A DNA stretch of 6,503 bases from Candidatus Omnitrophota bacterium (GTDB lineage: Bacteria > Omnitrophota > Koll11 > Zapsychrales > Fredricksoniimonadaceae): NCBI GenBank assembly GCA_015233705.1, contig JADFXE010000038.1, positions 1 to 6,503 on the forward strand, written 5' to 3'. Of the stretch, positions 1 to 5,960 are shown in pieces (position 1 is the stretch's first letter; every line of letters starts with the position of its first letter). The notes under the pieces are model-generated. The model saw only the letters and a program-made list of their open reading frames with translations, made no database searches and was not told where the DNA came from. A program made the position numbers and the translations under genes.

Positions 1-17
1 GCGAGATCGCCGGGCGG

Positions 18-3000
18 ATGGATCGTCAGGAAGTGACCGGCGTCCTTCGGGCGCTGATGTTCTATCCGACTACGTTTAACGGCGTGCCGCTCTCGGAGCA
101 GCGCAAACTGGCCCTGCTCAGCAAGGCACTGGCCGTGGCCTTGCGCGCGAAGGATCGGGAACATTTCACCGGGCTTCTGGTTCAAACGCTCGCCGATGAT
201 AAAAATAATTTGCCTGCGCGTTCGCGGGTCCTTATTAAATCTTTCCTGACAGTTTATACGATCAACCGGCCTCTGACCGTGACTACGGTCTACGCCATGC
301 GCAATGAACATGTCCGTCTCCAGTGTTCGGCTGATGAGCCGGAGGGCGCGGATGCCCTGCGCTTGACGGTCCAGCAGCTGGATGACCTTTACGGCATCAA
401 TCCCTGCGTGACCTGGAAGGCCATTGCGATCAACGACGGCAATGATAGCGCACGCTATCACGGCAAGACCAGTGCGGAGGTGACGCGCGGTTATCTGGCC
501 CGCTATTTTCCGGACTTGCTAATGACGCAACGGTTCAGGGTGATCGAGCTGTCGGAGGACAAGCGCACGGCGCTCAAAGCTCTGAAAGGCGCGGCCATTG
601 TTCTTGGTATGCGTCAGGCGATCAGCGACGGGGCAGATTATGTGATCTACACGGACCAGGACCGGGCCACGGACCTCTCACAGTCAGGAGTGCTTTTGGC
701 CGAGGTCCTGGACGGTCAGCATGATATTGCCATTGCCAACCGGCATACTGGCGCGGTAGGTGTGCACCGGCCCTGGAAGCGAGTCATTCAGCATTACGGG
801 TATCAGCTTTACGTGAAGGCGCTGGTGCCGTTGGTCTGGCGCGTGCACGACACCCAGGCGGCTTTTAAGTGTTTCTCGAAAGATATTCTGGAGCAGATCC
901 TGCCGGTCAATGCCCAAGGCGAATTCGACGGGCTTTTTGAATACGGTGGCGCCTTTGACACCAACCTCCTCGGCCGGGCCCTGAAAAGCAAGGCCCGCCT
1001 GGCCCAGGTGGCGACGTTCTATTTTGAGGAAAGCGACCGCGCCGGATTTTCCAAACTGTTCATCAGGAACATGATCTTCGGCGCCTGGCGCCAACGCCGC
1101 GACCTGGCGCGTTGGGCCTGCGGCAGCAAGCCTGCCGATCACCGCCGCGTCCCGTCCTTCGATCCTATGCCGAACCTTCGGGTAACGTGGGATAAGGGCG
1201 GAATCCACGTCCATGCCGTTGACTGGCTGACAGGCGAACTGATAAAGCTTGGCATCGGTCTTTCGCGCTCCAAAGAAACCGCGCGAGATATCGTCCGGCG
1301 TTTCGCCGCCGTTGAGTCAGGCGGGGAGCCGGGAGAAGATACTGTCCGGGCCGCGGTAACGGACCTGGAAAAGATTCTTGCCGGAAGTGCGAGGACGCTT
1401 GAGGTGTTGACCATCGCAAGTCTTGTGGATGAGGCGGGACGGCTCGTTAGGGACGAGGTGTTAGGACGCAGCGCGCAGGCCCCGTCCATGGCGTTTGATG
1501 GCGCGGCGGCCGACACCTTGATCCCTCGGCGGGAGTTGCGGGACAAGTTCCCGGGTGCGAAGTTCCGCATTAACGGCGAGATGGGGAAGGGCCGAATAGT
1601 CATGACGCTATTAAGTTCCGGAGATAAAGGTAACGGCAAGGTTCTTGCGCGCCTGGAACTGTCGATAATAAATGCACTGGCTGTCGAACATTTGAGAGGG
1701 GCGACGTTGTTGAATTTGCCAGAAGAAGGCGTTTTCGTAGGAAATCATGATTATGACGAGCGTCAGATCGGTGCAGATGCGGGTGTGCCTGTCCTGAGAA
1801 GAGTGTACCGCGGTCTGAAGGATATGGCGCTCGTATCACTTTTTGTCGGCGAAGATTTGAGGTGTCAGGGACTGGGAGGCGCCTGGTATGACGGATGCAT
1901 TGAGCCGTATTTGAGGAAATGCGGGTTTGCAATCGCCTGTGTCGTGACAACCTGCCTGGGCAATAAAGGTGAAAGATCGGAACCCGGGTTTTGGTCAAGG
2001 CATGGGTTTGGACGGAGCCATCCTTTGCGGTATCTATTTCATTACGAGACTATCCAGCGGTTTTTTATGGTTAAAAGTCTGTCAGCCCGGTCTCCGGACG
2101 ACCTCCGCAGCGCCGGAGGTCGCGGAGGCGTCGTCCAGCATTGGCGGCCGTTCATGCAATTCTGGGCAGCGTGGCATTTTCGGTATATTCCCGGTGCCAG
2201 CCGGAAGTTCCTGCATTGGGGATGGGAGTCGTGGGTCAAATCGGCCCGGCGCAGGCAGGAACGCTTGAAGATCGAGTCATGGATCCTGGGGTGGGTCGTT
2301 TACGGGATTATCTTTCCGTGGAGCTTGTTTAAGCCAGTGGCAACGACAAAAGATGGACATACAGACTGGCATTTCAGGCCCGGGCTGTTCGATGAGGACA
2401 CCAGCAGCGCGATCGATCGCCATGAAACAGCTCACCAGACCGGACTGGGCGAAACATATGCGCTGGCCGCCCAGCTTTGTCCGGATTTTATTTATTGGGA
2501 CGGCTTTCATGCCGGCAACTGTCTTATGTTGCAGTACCCGGAATATTTCCACCAGATCGCCGCGCTCGCCGCTATCCCTAATTCGACCTTGCTCTGGGAA
2601 GGGACGACGCTGTTCAAGCTGGCTTTGATCCAGAGCCAGCTGCCCCGGGACATAACGTCCCAGATTATTGTGAAAGCGGCGCCGGTCGCGATCAAGTTCC
2701 ACAATGCGGACCGGAAAGGCCGGGTTGTGTATCACGCCTGGCGTAACGGGATGCGGCCTGACGGCACGCTGCGCAAGGGCGCTGTCCGTCTGTGCGATCT
2801 TCCGTCGCAGCCTAATACCTACGTGGGCTGGGAGCCGGGATCAATGCCGGCTTCCGGCGCTGAGGACGGGCAGGCGCTTCCGAAGAATTTGCAAGTTGCG
2901 GGCACGACAACTTCTGAGCAGGCTGCGGAGGCATTGACGGTGCAGGCATTTGCTGAAAGCCGCAGTTTTATGCGTTGGGGTGATAAAAAAGCGCGGCAGC

Positions 3001-5951
3001 ATCTTCTTTCTGCTTTATTAAGGGAACTTGGGGTCTTGGGTGATGACGGTTTTGTGAGCGACCTGTCGGGAATAAAGGGGGACGTCTTTTCATGTTGTTT
3101 TCAGTTCCTGGGTAATAAGTCGTTAGTCTCTCTTCACAGGAAGTACTGGAAAAGTAAGGCAGATGGAGAGTTCGTCATTCCCGACGGGATATGGCTGCAC
3201 GAATATATCTTTTATGATCATGGATTTATTAGAGAGAAAGACTGGCAGGCTTTGATCGCATCCAGAAGCGAGGAGGGATACCGCGATGAGGCCGAGGTTG
3301 TCAGCGCTCCGCAGACAGAAGACGCTCAGCTGGCTCTGGTCAGGAAAGGCAATCGCGCGGCGCAGAACTGGTTCGCTGAGCGATACAGGCCGCTGATCGA
3401 AAGAGCTATTGCCAACAGGTTAAGGAGGAGTTATCAGGGTGATTTTCAGTTTGATGAGGCAGAGCTGATGACAGCAGGGGAAAGGTCTGTACGGAACACT
3501 GTCAGTCGGTATGCGATCAGCCCCAAGAAGAAGTATCCCCTGAAAAAGGTTATTCAGATGAACCTGAATCGGGATATTTATGATGTCATCAGAAAGAAAG
3601 CGGGGTTAAGGCGTAAGCACAGGAGTCCGTCGGATTATTCATTTCATCGGGAAAATAATGAGGGGCTTGATCGGTCAGACTTGATGGCCGTTCGATTAAG
3701 TCCTCCCAAGATGGATCGGGAGAAATTAGCTTTGTTTATTTCATGTATCCGCAGGATCCAGGTTTCGCCTTATGCCGGCTATGAGCCGCAGAATGAACGT
3801 GATCAGAACATCCTGTTTGCCTTATTTGGCGTTGATCCGGTATCTTGCCGGGCCGTTGAGCGTGAACCTGTGAAAAATATTATGGTGCGGTTCCGTCTTT
3901 CTCCCCAGCGCATCGGCCAGCTGAAGCAACAGTTTGTGGCCAAACTTTTTATAGATAAACAGGGCCGGCAATTCCTGGACAGTATAGGGATAGATCCCGG
4001 GCTTGCGGTCCTGCCGCCGGTAAAGGGGAGATTGACGGATCTGGATACGGCATTGGAGAGCTTGAAGGAACAGACGCGCGATGTTTTGCACGCGAATTCT
4101 CCGCAATATCCGGACATGGTCTTTGAAACAGTCCTCGGGCACGACGGGAGGTTATATTTTCTTGCATCACTCAGTATATGTATCCTTGAAGCCGGAAGCG
4201 CAAAGGTCAGGATCCATCGCAAATTTGACGCAGGTGAAAAGCGATCGATCCTGACCGTGGAAGCCTTGGTGCAAGGCAAGGTCGAGAAGATCCGGTTTAT
4301 TTTTGTGTCTGATCCTAAAGGCCGCGGCAACCAGATTGTTCGATATCGGCCAATGGAAGCACCAGCGGAATTTGCGGAGCGCCGGGCTGCCAGAAAGAGT
4401 GTTTTGCAGCAAGTGACCGATCGTGAAGGATGCCAGGTTAAGGGGCGCTACAAGGATTTTGCTGTTCGAGAGCAGGTAGATCGGCTGGGTGGCGTTTACT
4501 GGGGTTATATCAAGAATGGTCGCGGGTCATATTGGTCAGCGCGGACAACAACGGGAAGTCGTTGTCCCGGCGAAGCGCAAGCGCGGCGTTTTTACTGTGA
4601 TGCTTTGGGATATTATGTCTTTGAAACCCGACGGGTTGTCAAAGGCCGCGAGATCATCGCGACGTCAAGATTGGTTTTTGATCTTCAGTCGGGGCTTTAT
4701 AAGTTCCAACGGTTTAATTTGGCCGTTGCGCTACAAGGGAAAGACGCTTTGCCCGCCGCGCCGCAGGACTTGGCCGAGCCGCGGTCGGGATTCTGCACCG
4801 AGGAGGTTGAGTCCGAGGCCGGGCCGATCGCCGGGAGGATCGAGGCGGGTGGGGCAACGGCGCTCAAGGAGTGGCCGGTCCTGGATGTCCACGATCCGCA
4901 GTTCAGTCTGGCGATCACGTTCGCCCTTGAGAACAAGATCATCACCAGGGCGGAACTGGAGCTTATGGTCAGGGAAGGCCGGCTGCGCGCCGGTCCGACG
5001 CCTGTTCGCAGTTTTTATGGCGCAACCGTTCCTGCCAACGGAAAAATTTATCGTCTGATCTCGCTGAACAATCCCCACCGCGGCGCCACGCTGCTGCACG
5101 AGCTTGACAAGAGGCCTCACAACCAGAAATCCGACCTTGCGGGCCGTTTCAGGGAATGGTGCCTTACGTATCCGATCTTCTGCCGGGACATCAAATCCAC
5201 AGCCATGCCGTTATTGGACGATCCTTTGTCTGCGGACACGCCCGAGAACATCCATGTTGCCGAGAGGAACAGGACAGAAGACTTTAAAGAAGTGGCGTAT
5301 TTCCCGGCGACGGTCCTTTTGAAATATTTTTCCGACGTACGAAGAAATTGGGACAGTTCAGAGTTGTTGTATTATTTTAAACCTGAATACTGGGATCGGC
5401 ATTGCCGCCTGGGCTGGTTTATCGCCGAGAGGATGGCGCATCCTTTCCGCAACCTCAAGCAGATCAGGCGCTCGTATGACGCGACCAGCGCGGTCCTTGG
5501 CCTATCGCCCGAGTTGCGCGACCAGCTTGAGCAACTTCTGGACGATTATTATTGGACGATGCAGGATTATGGCTATACCTGGCATCATTATTTTAAATTG
5601 TGCGACCAGCATCGCTCCAATCCTGCGATTTGGGGAGGTACTCAAGAAGATTGCGATCAGCTTGGGTATAAATCCGTTGTCTTCCTTTCGAAAATGCTGG
5701 CCCAGCTCAAGGCCATAAAAGAGCTTTTGGCTGGCCAGCAGTTTACCCAAAGTCTTGCCTTGCCTGGAAAAATTCAGGACCTGCTGAACGATAGAGTTGT
5801 GCTCAAGATCGACAGGTATTTCTCCGTTTATCCTCCCGAGGAACGTGATAACCCCGGCAGAGAGCTTGAGTGGCTCAGGAGTTCTATCGAGGCCCTGGAG
5901 GTCAAGCAAGGAAAACTCGGATTTTGGGCCAGACGTGGAGAGTCCAGGTGA
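18..5951 (+). CDS. Giant multidomain protein: GT2 glycosyltransferase, GNAT-like, HExxH motif, sigma-70-like and MutS-core-like segments
   Basis: At least 1977 residues with no interruption. Seen in order: GT2/DPM1-like domain (about 86-345), GNAT-like domain (about 515-675), Trp-rich hydrophobic stretch (755-771), HETAH motif (802-806), sigma-70 region 2/4-like segment (about 1101-1312), beta-rich sequence (about 1313-1575), Ala/Glu/Gly/Pro linker (about 1576-1615), and C-terminal helices like the MutS core (about 1797-1920). Start: the ATG at 18 is only the first Met in the window. The frame is open to the left edge (codons from position 3) and no spaced Shine-Dalgarno precedes the ATG, so the gene is probably truncated here. 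No signal peptide is visible, but the true N-terminus may be missing. The stop TGA at 5949-5951 lies six bases before the next ATG, in the same frame. No single function can be assigned; most of the length matches no family I recognise. It is confidently a real gene given its length and readable domains; the domain calls vary in certainty. Confidence 0.9.
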   Translation: MDRQEVTGVLRALMFYPTTFNGVPLSEQRKLALLSKALAVALRAKDREHFTGLLVQTLADDKNNLPARSRVLIKSFLTVYTINRPLTVTTVYAMRNEHVRLQCSADEPEGADALRLTVQQLDDLYGINPCVTWKAIAINDGNDSARYHGKTSAEVTRGYLARYFPDLLMTQRFRVIELSEDKRTALKALKGAAIVLGMRQAISDGADYVIYTDQDRATDLSQSGVLLAEVLDGQHDIAIANRHTGAVGVHRPWKRVIQHYGYQLYVKALVPLVWRVHDTQAAFKCFSKDILEQILPVNAQGEFDGLFEYGGAFDTNLLGRALKSKARLAQVATFYFEESDRAGFSKLFIRNMIFGAWRQRRDLARWACGSKPADHRRVPSFDPMPNLRVTWDKGGIHVHAVDWLTGELIKLGIGLSRSKETARDIVRRFAAVESGGEPGEDTVRAAVTDLEKILAGSARTLEVLTIASLVDEAGRLVRDEVLGRSAQAPSMAFDGAAADTLIPRRELRDKFPGAKFRINGEMGKGRIVMTLLSSGDKGNGKVLARLELSIINALAVEHLRGATLLNLPEEGVFVGNHDYDERQIGADAGVPVLRRVYRGLKDMALVSLFVGEDLRCQGLGGAWYDGCIEPYLRKCGFAIACVVTTCLGNKGERSEPGFWSRHGFGRSHPLRYLFHYETIQRFFMVKSLSARSPDDLRSAGGRGGVVQHWRPFMQFWAAWHFRYIPGASRKFLHWGWESWVKSARRRQERLKIESWILGWVVYGIIFPWSLFKPVATTKDGHTDWHFRPGLFDEDTSSAIDRHETAHQTGLGETYALAAQLCPDFIYWDGFHAGNCLMLQYPEYFHQIAALAAIPNSTLLWEGTTLFKLALIQSQLPRDITSQIIVKAAPVAIKFHNADRKGRVVYHAWRNGMRPDGTLRKGAVRLCDLPSQPNTYVGWEPGSMPASGAEDGQALPKNLQVAGTTTSEQAAEALTVQAFAESRSFMRWGDKKARQHLLSALLRELGVLGDDGFVSDLSGIKGDVFSCCFQFLGNKSLVSLHRKYWKSKADGEFVIPDGIWLHEYIFYDHGFIREKDWQALIASRSEEGYRDEAEVVSAPQTEDAQLALVRKGNRAAQNWFAERYRPLIERAIANRLRRSYQGDFQFDEAELMTAGERSVRNTVSRYAISPKKKYPLKKVIQMNLNRDIYDVIRKKAGLRRKHRSPSDYSFHRENNEGLDRSDLMAVRLSPPKMDREKLALFISCIRRIQVSPYAGYEPQNERDQNILFALFGVDPVSCRAVEREPVKNIMVRFRLSPQRIGQLKQQFVAKLFIDKQGRQFLDSIGIDPGLAVLPPVKGRLTDLDTALESLKEQTRDVLHANSPQYPDMVFETVLGHDGRLYFLASLSICILEAGSAKVRIHRKFDAGEKRSILTVEALVQGKVEKIRFIFVSDPKGRGNQIVRYRPMEAPAEFAERRAARKSVLQQVTDREGCQVKGRYKDFAVREQVDRLGGVYWGYIKNGRGSYWSARTTTGSRCPGEAQARRFYCDALGYYVFETRRVVKGREIIATSRLVFDLQSGLYKFQRFNLAVALQGKDALPAAPQDLAEPRSGFCTEEVESEAGPIAGRIEAGGATALKEWPVLDVHDPQFSLAITFALENKIITRAELELMVREGRLRAGPTPVRSFYGATVPANGKIYRLISLNNPHRGATLLHELDKRPHNQKSDLAGRFREWCLTYPIFCRDIKSTAMPLLDDPLSADTPENIHVAERNRTEDFKEVAYFPATVLLKYFSDVRRNWDSSELLYYFKPEYWDRHCRLGWFIAERMAHPFRNLKQIRRSYDATSAVLGLSPELRDQLEQLLDDYYWTMQDYGYTWHHYFKLCDQHRSNPAIWGGTQEDCDQLGYKSVVFLSKMLAQLKAIKELLAGQQFTQSLALPGKIQDLLNDRVVLKIDRYFSVYPPEERDNPGRELEWLRSSIEALEVKQGKLGFWARRGESR
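273..1050 (+). other. Domain: GT2-family (dolichyl-phosphate-mannose-synthase-like) glycosyltransferase
   Basis: Residues about 86-345 of the giant protein. The order of motifs fits a GT-A fold family 2 enzyme. A first beta strand ends in an Asn-Glu (N96-E97, as in the usual YNE). An NDG triad at 139-141 corresponds to the VNDGS nucleotide-binding loop. A hydrophobic strand leads into TDQD, with D213 and D215 as the DxD metal-binding pair. Next come an IANRH segment at the usual GSR position and DTQAAFKCF starting at D278, which matches the DTQxGFKxF signature of DPM1-like enzymes. Known members transfer a sugar from a nucleotide sugar to a polyprenyl phosphate or another acceptor. There is no clear membrane anchor next to the domain, so substrate and location are open. 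Motif retention suggests it could be active. Confidence 0.8.
1560..2042 (+). other. Domain: GNAT-like N-acyltransferase
   Basis: Residues about 515-675. The segment has the GNAT pattern: alternating strands, then a beta-4 strand (ALVSLFV) running into the acyl-CoA pyrophosphate loop RCQGLG (R615, G618, G620; family consensus R/Q-x-x-G-x-G/A), then a helix. After a further strand (IACVVTT) comes FWSRHGF at 658-664, the equivalent of the terminal FYxKxGF motif. GNAT enzymes move an acyl group from acyl-CoA to an amine on a small molecule, protein or peptidoglycan precursor. The substrate cannot be told from this sequence. The Trp/Arg-rich residues that follow (about 676-771) are not typical of GNATs. 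The family call rests on two separate motifs in the right order and spacing. Confidence 0.65.
2096..2136 (+). repeat. Overlapping inverted repeats able to form two alternative hairpins
   Basis: Hairpin A pairs 2099-2107 with 2114-2122: nine perfect base pairs, loop of six (2108-2113). Hairpin B pairs 2096-2107 with 2123-2136: twelve base pairs with a two-base bulge (2129-2130) and a loop of fifteen. The two share the left arm and exclude each other. The stretch lies inside the coding sequence, just after the GNAT-like domain, and encodes a Gly/Arg-rich linker. It is not followed by a T run, so it is not an intrinsic terminator. Confidence 0.6.
2421..2453 (+). other. HExxH zincin-type motif (HETAHQTGLGE) in an unassigned segment
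   Basis: Residues 802-812 read HETAHQTGLGE. H802, E803 and H806 form HExxH, and G809 and E812 fall where metzincins have the Gly and third metal ligand (HExxHxxGxxH/D), except that the third ligand would be Glu. HExxH followed by TG also occurs in the ArdC-type zincins. The flanks (an Asp-Arg before the first His, no obvious preceding hydrophobic helix) are not ideal, and the rest of the segment matches no peptidase I recognise. A short motif of this kind can occur by chance in a protein this long, so this is a candidate only. Confidence 0.3.
3318..3953 (+). other. Domain: sigma-70 region 2 and region 4-like segment
   Basis: Residues about 1101-1312. The first part follows sigma-70 region 2: a leading helix with KGN (1110-1112, where sigma factors have GD) and AxxWFxxxY; then FDEAELMTAG (1145-1154), which aligns with the region 2.1-2.2 stretch DLxQxGxxGL; then a region 2.3-2.4-like helix ending in a basic IRKKAGLRR (1191-1199). 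The second part (1233-1312) resembles region 4: NERDQNILFALFG (from 1259), like the PERExxILxxRFG helix, then LSPQRIGQL (1294-1302), matching the recognition helix of the helix-turn-helix (LSxxRVxQI). Sigma factors bind RNA polymerase and recognise promoters. Inside a giant enzyme-like protein this may be a domain put to another use. The aromatic residues used for promoter melting are not conserved in a way I can confirm. The call rests on pattern and order, not on a profile score. Confidence 0.5.
4743..4862 (+). other. GC-rich Ala/Glu/Gly/Pro interdomain linker
   Basis: Residues about 1576-1615 are low in hydrophobics and rich in Ala, Glu, Gly and Pro, as expected of a flexible linker. The DNA is 87 G or C out of 120 bases across 4741-4860, clearly above the flanking sequence. 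It separates the beta-rich section from the C-terminal MutS-core-like part, so it probably marks a domain boundary. Confidence 0.5.
4965..4980 (+). repeat. 16-base direct repeat, copy 1 (encodes MVREG)
   Basis: ATGGTCAGGGAAGGCC is identical to 6165-6180, exactly 1200 bases downstream and in the same reading frame. Here it encodes Met-Val-Arg-Glu-Gly at residues 1650-1654 of the giant protein. Confidence 0.7.
5406..5777 (+). other. Domain: MutS core (domain III)-like helices at the C-terminus of the giant protein
   Basis: Residues about 1797-1920. RLGWFIAERMAHPFRNLKQI (1797-1816) followed by RRSYDA and, from 1832, ELRDQLEQLL follows the MutS core pattern: a helix, then PLxDxxxIxxRxDAV, then LRxxLxxLL. 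P1809, I1816, D1821 and the 1832-1841 helix sit at the expected spacing. In MutS proteins this helical core links the DNA-contacting parts to the C-terminal ATPase. Here the ATPase is encoded by the next gene, in the same frame, after a single stop. No mismatch-recognition domain with its Phe-x-Glu motif is seen ahead of it. Just after the core helix, residues 1842-1859 are unusually aromatic (10 of 18 are Tyr, Trp, His or Phe). The assignment is supported by the neighbour but needs a profile search. Confidence 0.5.
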
Positions 5952-5960
5952 GAGTCCATG
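5937..5960 (+). repeat. Tandem 12-base in-frame duplication spanning the stop and start codons
   Basis: Unit 1 (5937-5948) is GGAGAGTCCAGG and unit 2 (5949-5960) is TGAGAGTCCATG. Ten of 12 bases match. Unit 1 is read Gly-Glu-Ser-Arg; unit 2 is read stop-Glu-Ser-Met in the same frame. The two differences are both G to T: one makes the stop of the upstream gene, the other the start of the downstream gene. Confidence 0.85.
5946..5951 (+). promoter_or_regulatory. Shine-Dalgarno AGGTGA overlapping the stop of the giant gene
   Basis: AGGTGA ends six bases before the ATG at 5958, and its last three bases are the stop codon of the upstream gene. This spacing supports the 5958 start and suggests translational coupling: ribosomes ending on the giant gene could restart on the MutS-like gene. 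A second purine run, GGAG at 5937-5940, lies too far upstream to be the main site. Confidence 0.6.

Noticed and set aside
684..1639. Long minus-strand open frames (684-1214 and 1139-1639)
   Set aside because: They lie antisense to the glycosyltransferase and following coding sequence, have no recognisable domains or ribosome-binding sites, and have skewed composition. Long antisense frames are expected opposite GC-rich coding DNA.
2280..2330. Transmembrane segment at residues 755-771
   Set aside because: The stretch is hydrophobic and Trp-rich but short, with Gly and Pro breaks and no partner segment. A buried strand or helix in a soluble domain is equally likely.
4561..4600. GC-rich stretch followed by a T run, terminator-like
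   Set aside because: The only stem is four base pairs with a two-base loop, and it lies inside clearly coding sequence between two parts of the same protein.
4489..5058. Plus-strand 189-codon frame overlapping the giant gene
   Set aside because: The product is very rich in Arg, Ser and Pro, without any domain, as expected of a frame-shifted reading of GC-rich coding DNA. The overlapped frame is the conserved-looking one.
5097..5120. HEL...H segment (LLHELDKRPH) as a second metallopeptidase site
   Set aside because: The spacing is HExxxxxH rather than HExxH, and no other zinc-ligand pattern or peptidase fold is apparent.
5427..5480. Histidine-kinase H-box-like segment (AERMAHPFRNLKQI)
   Set aside because: The His lacks the usual following Glu/Asp, and no kinase ATP-binding domain follows. 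The MutS core pattern explains the same residues better, given the MutS ATPase just downstream.
5949..5951. TGA read as Gly (genetic code 25) joining the two genes
   Set aside because: TGA stands where the duplicated unit has GGA (Gly), which fits tantalisingly. But no other in-frame TGA occurs in about 2160 codons, and the GC content is unlike that of the known code-25 lineages.
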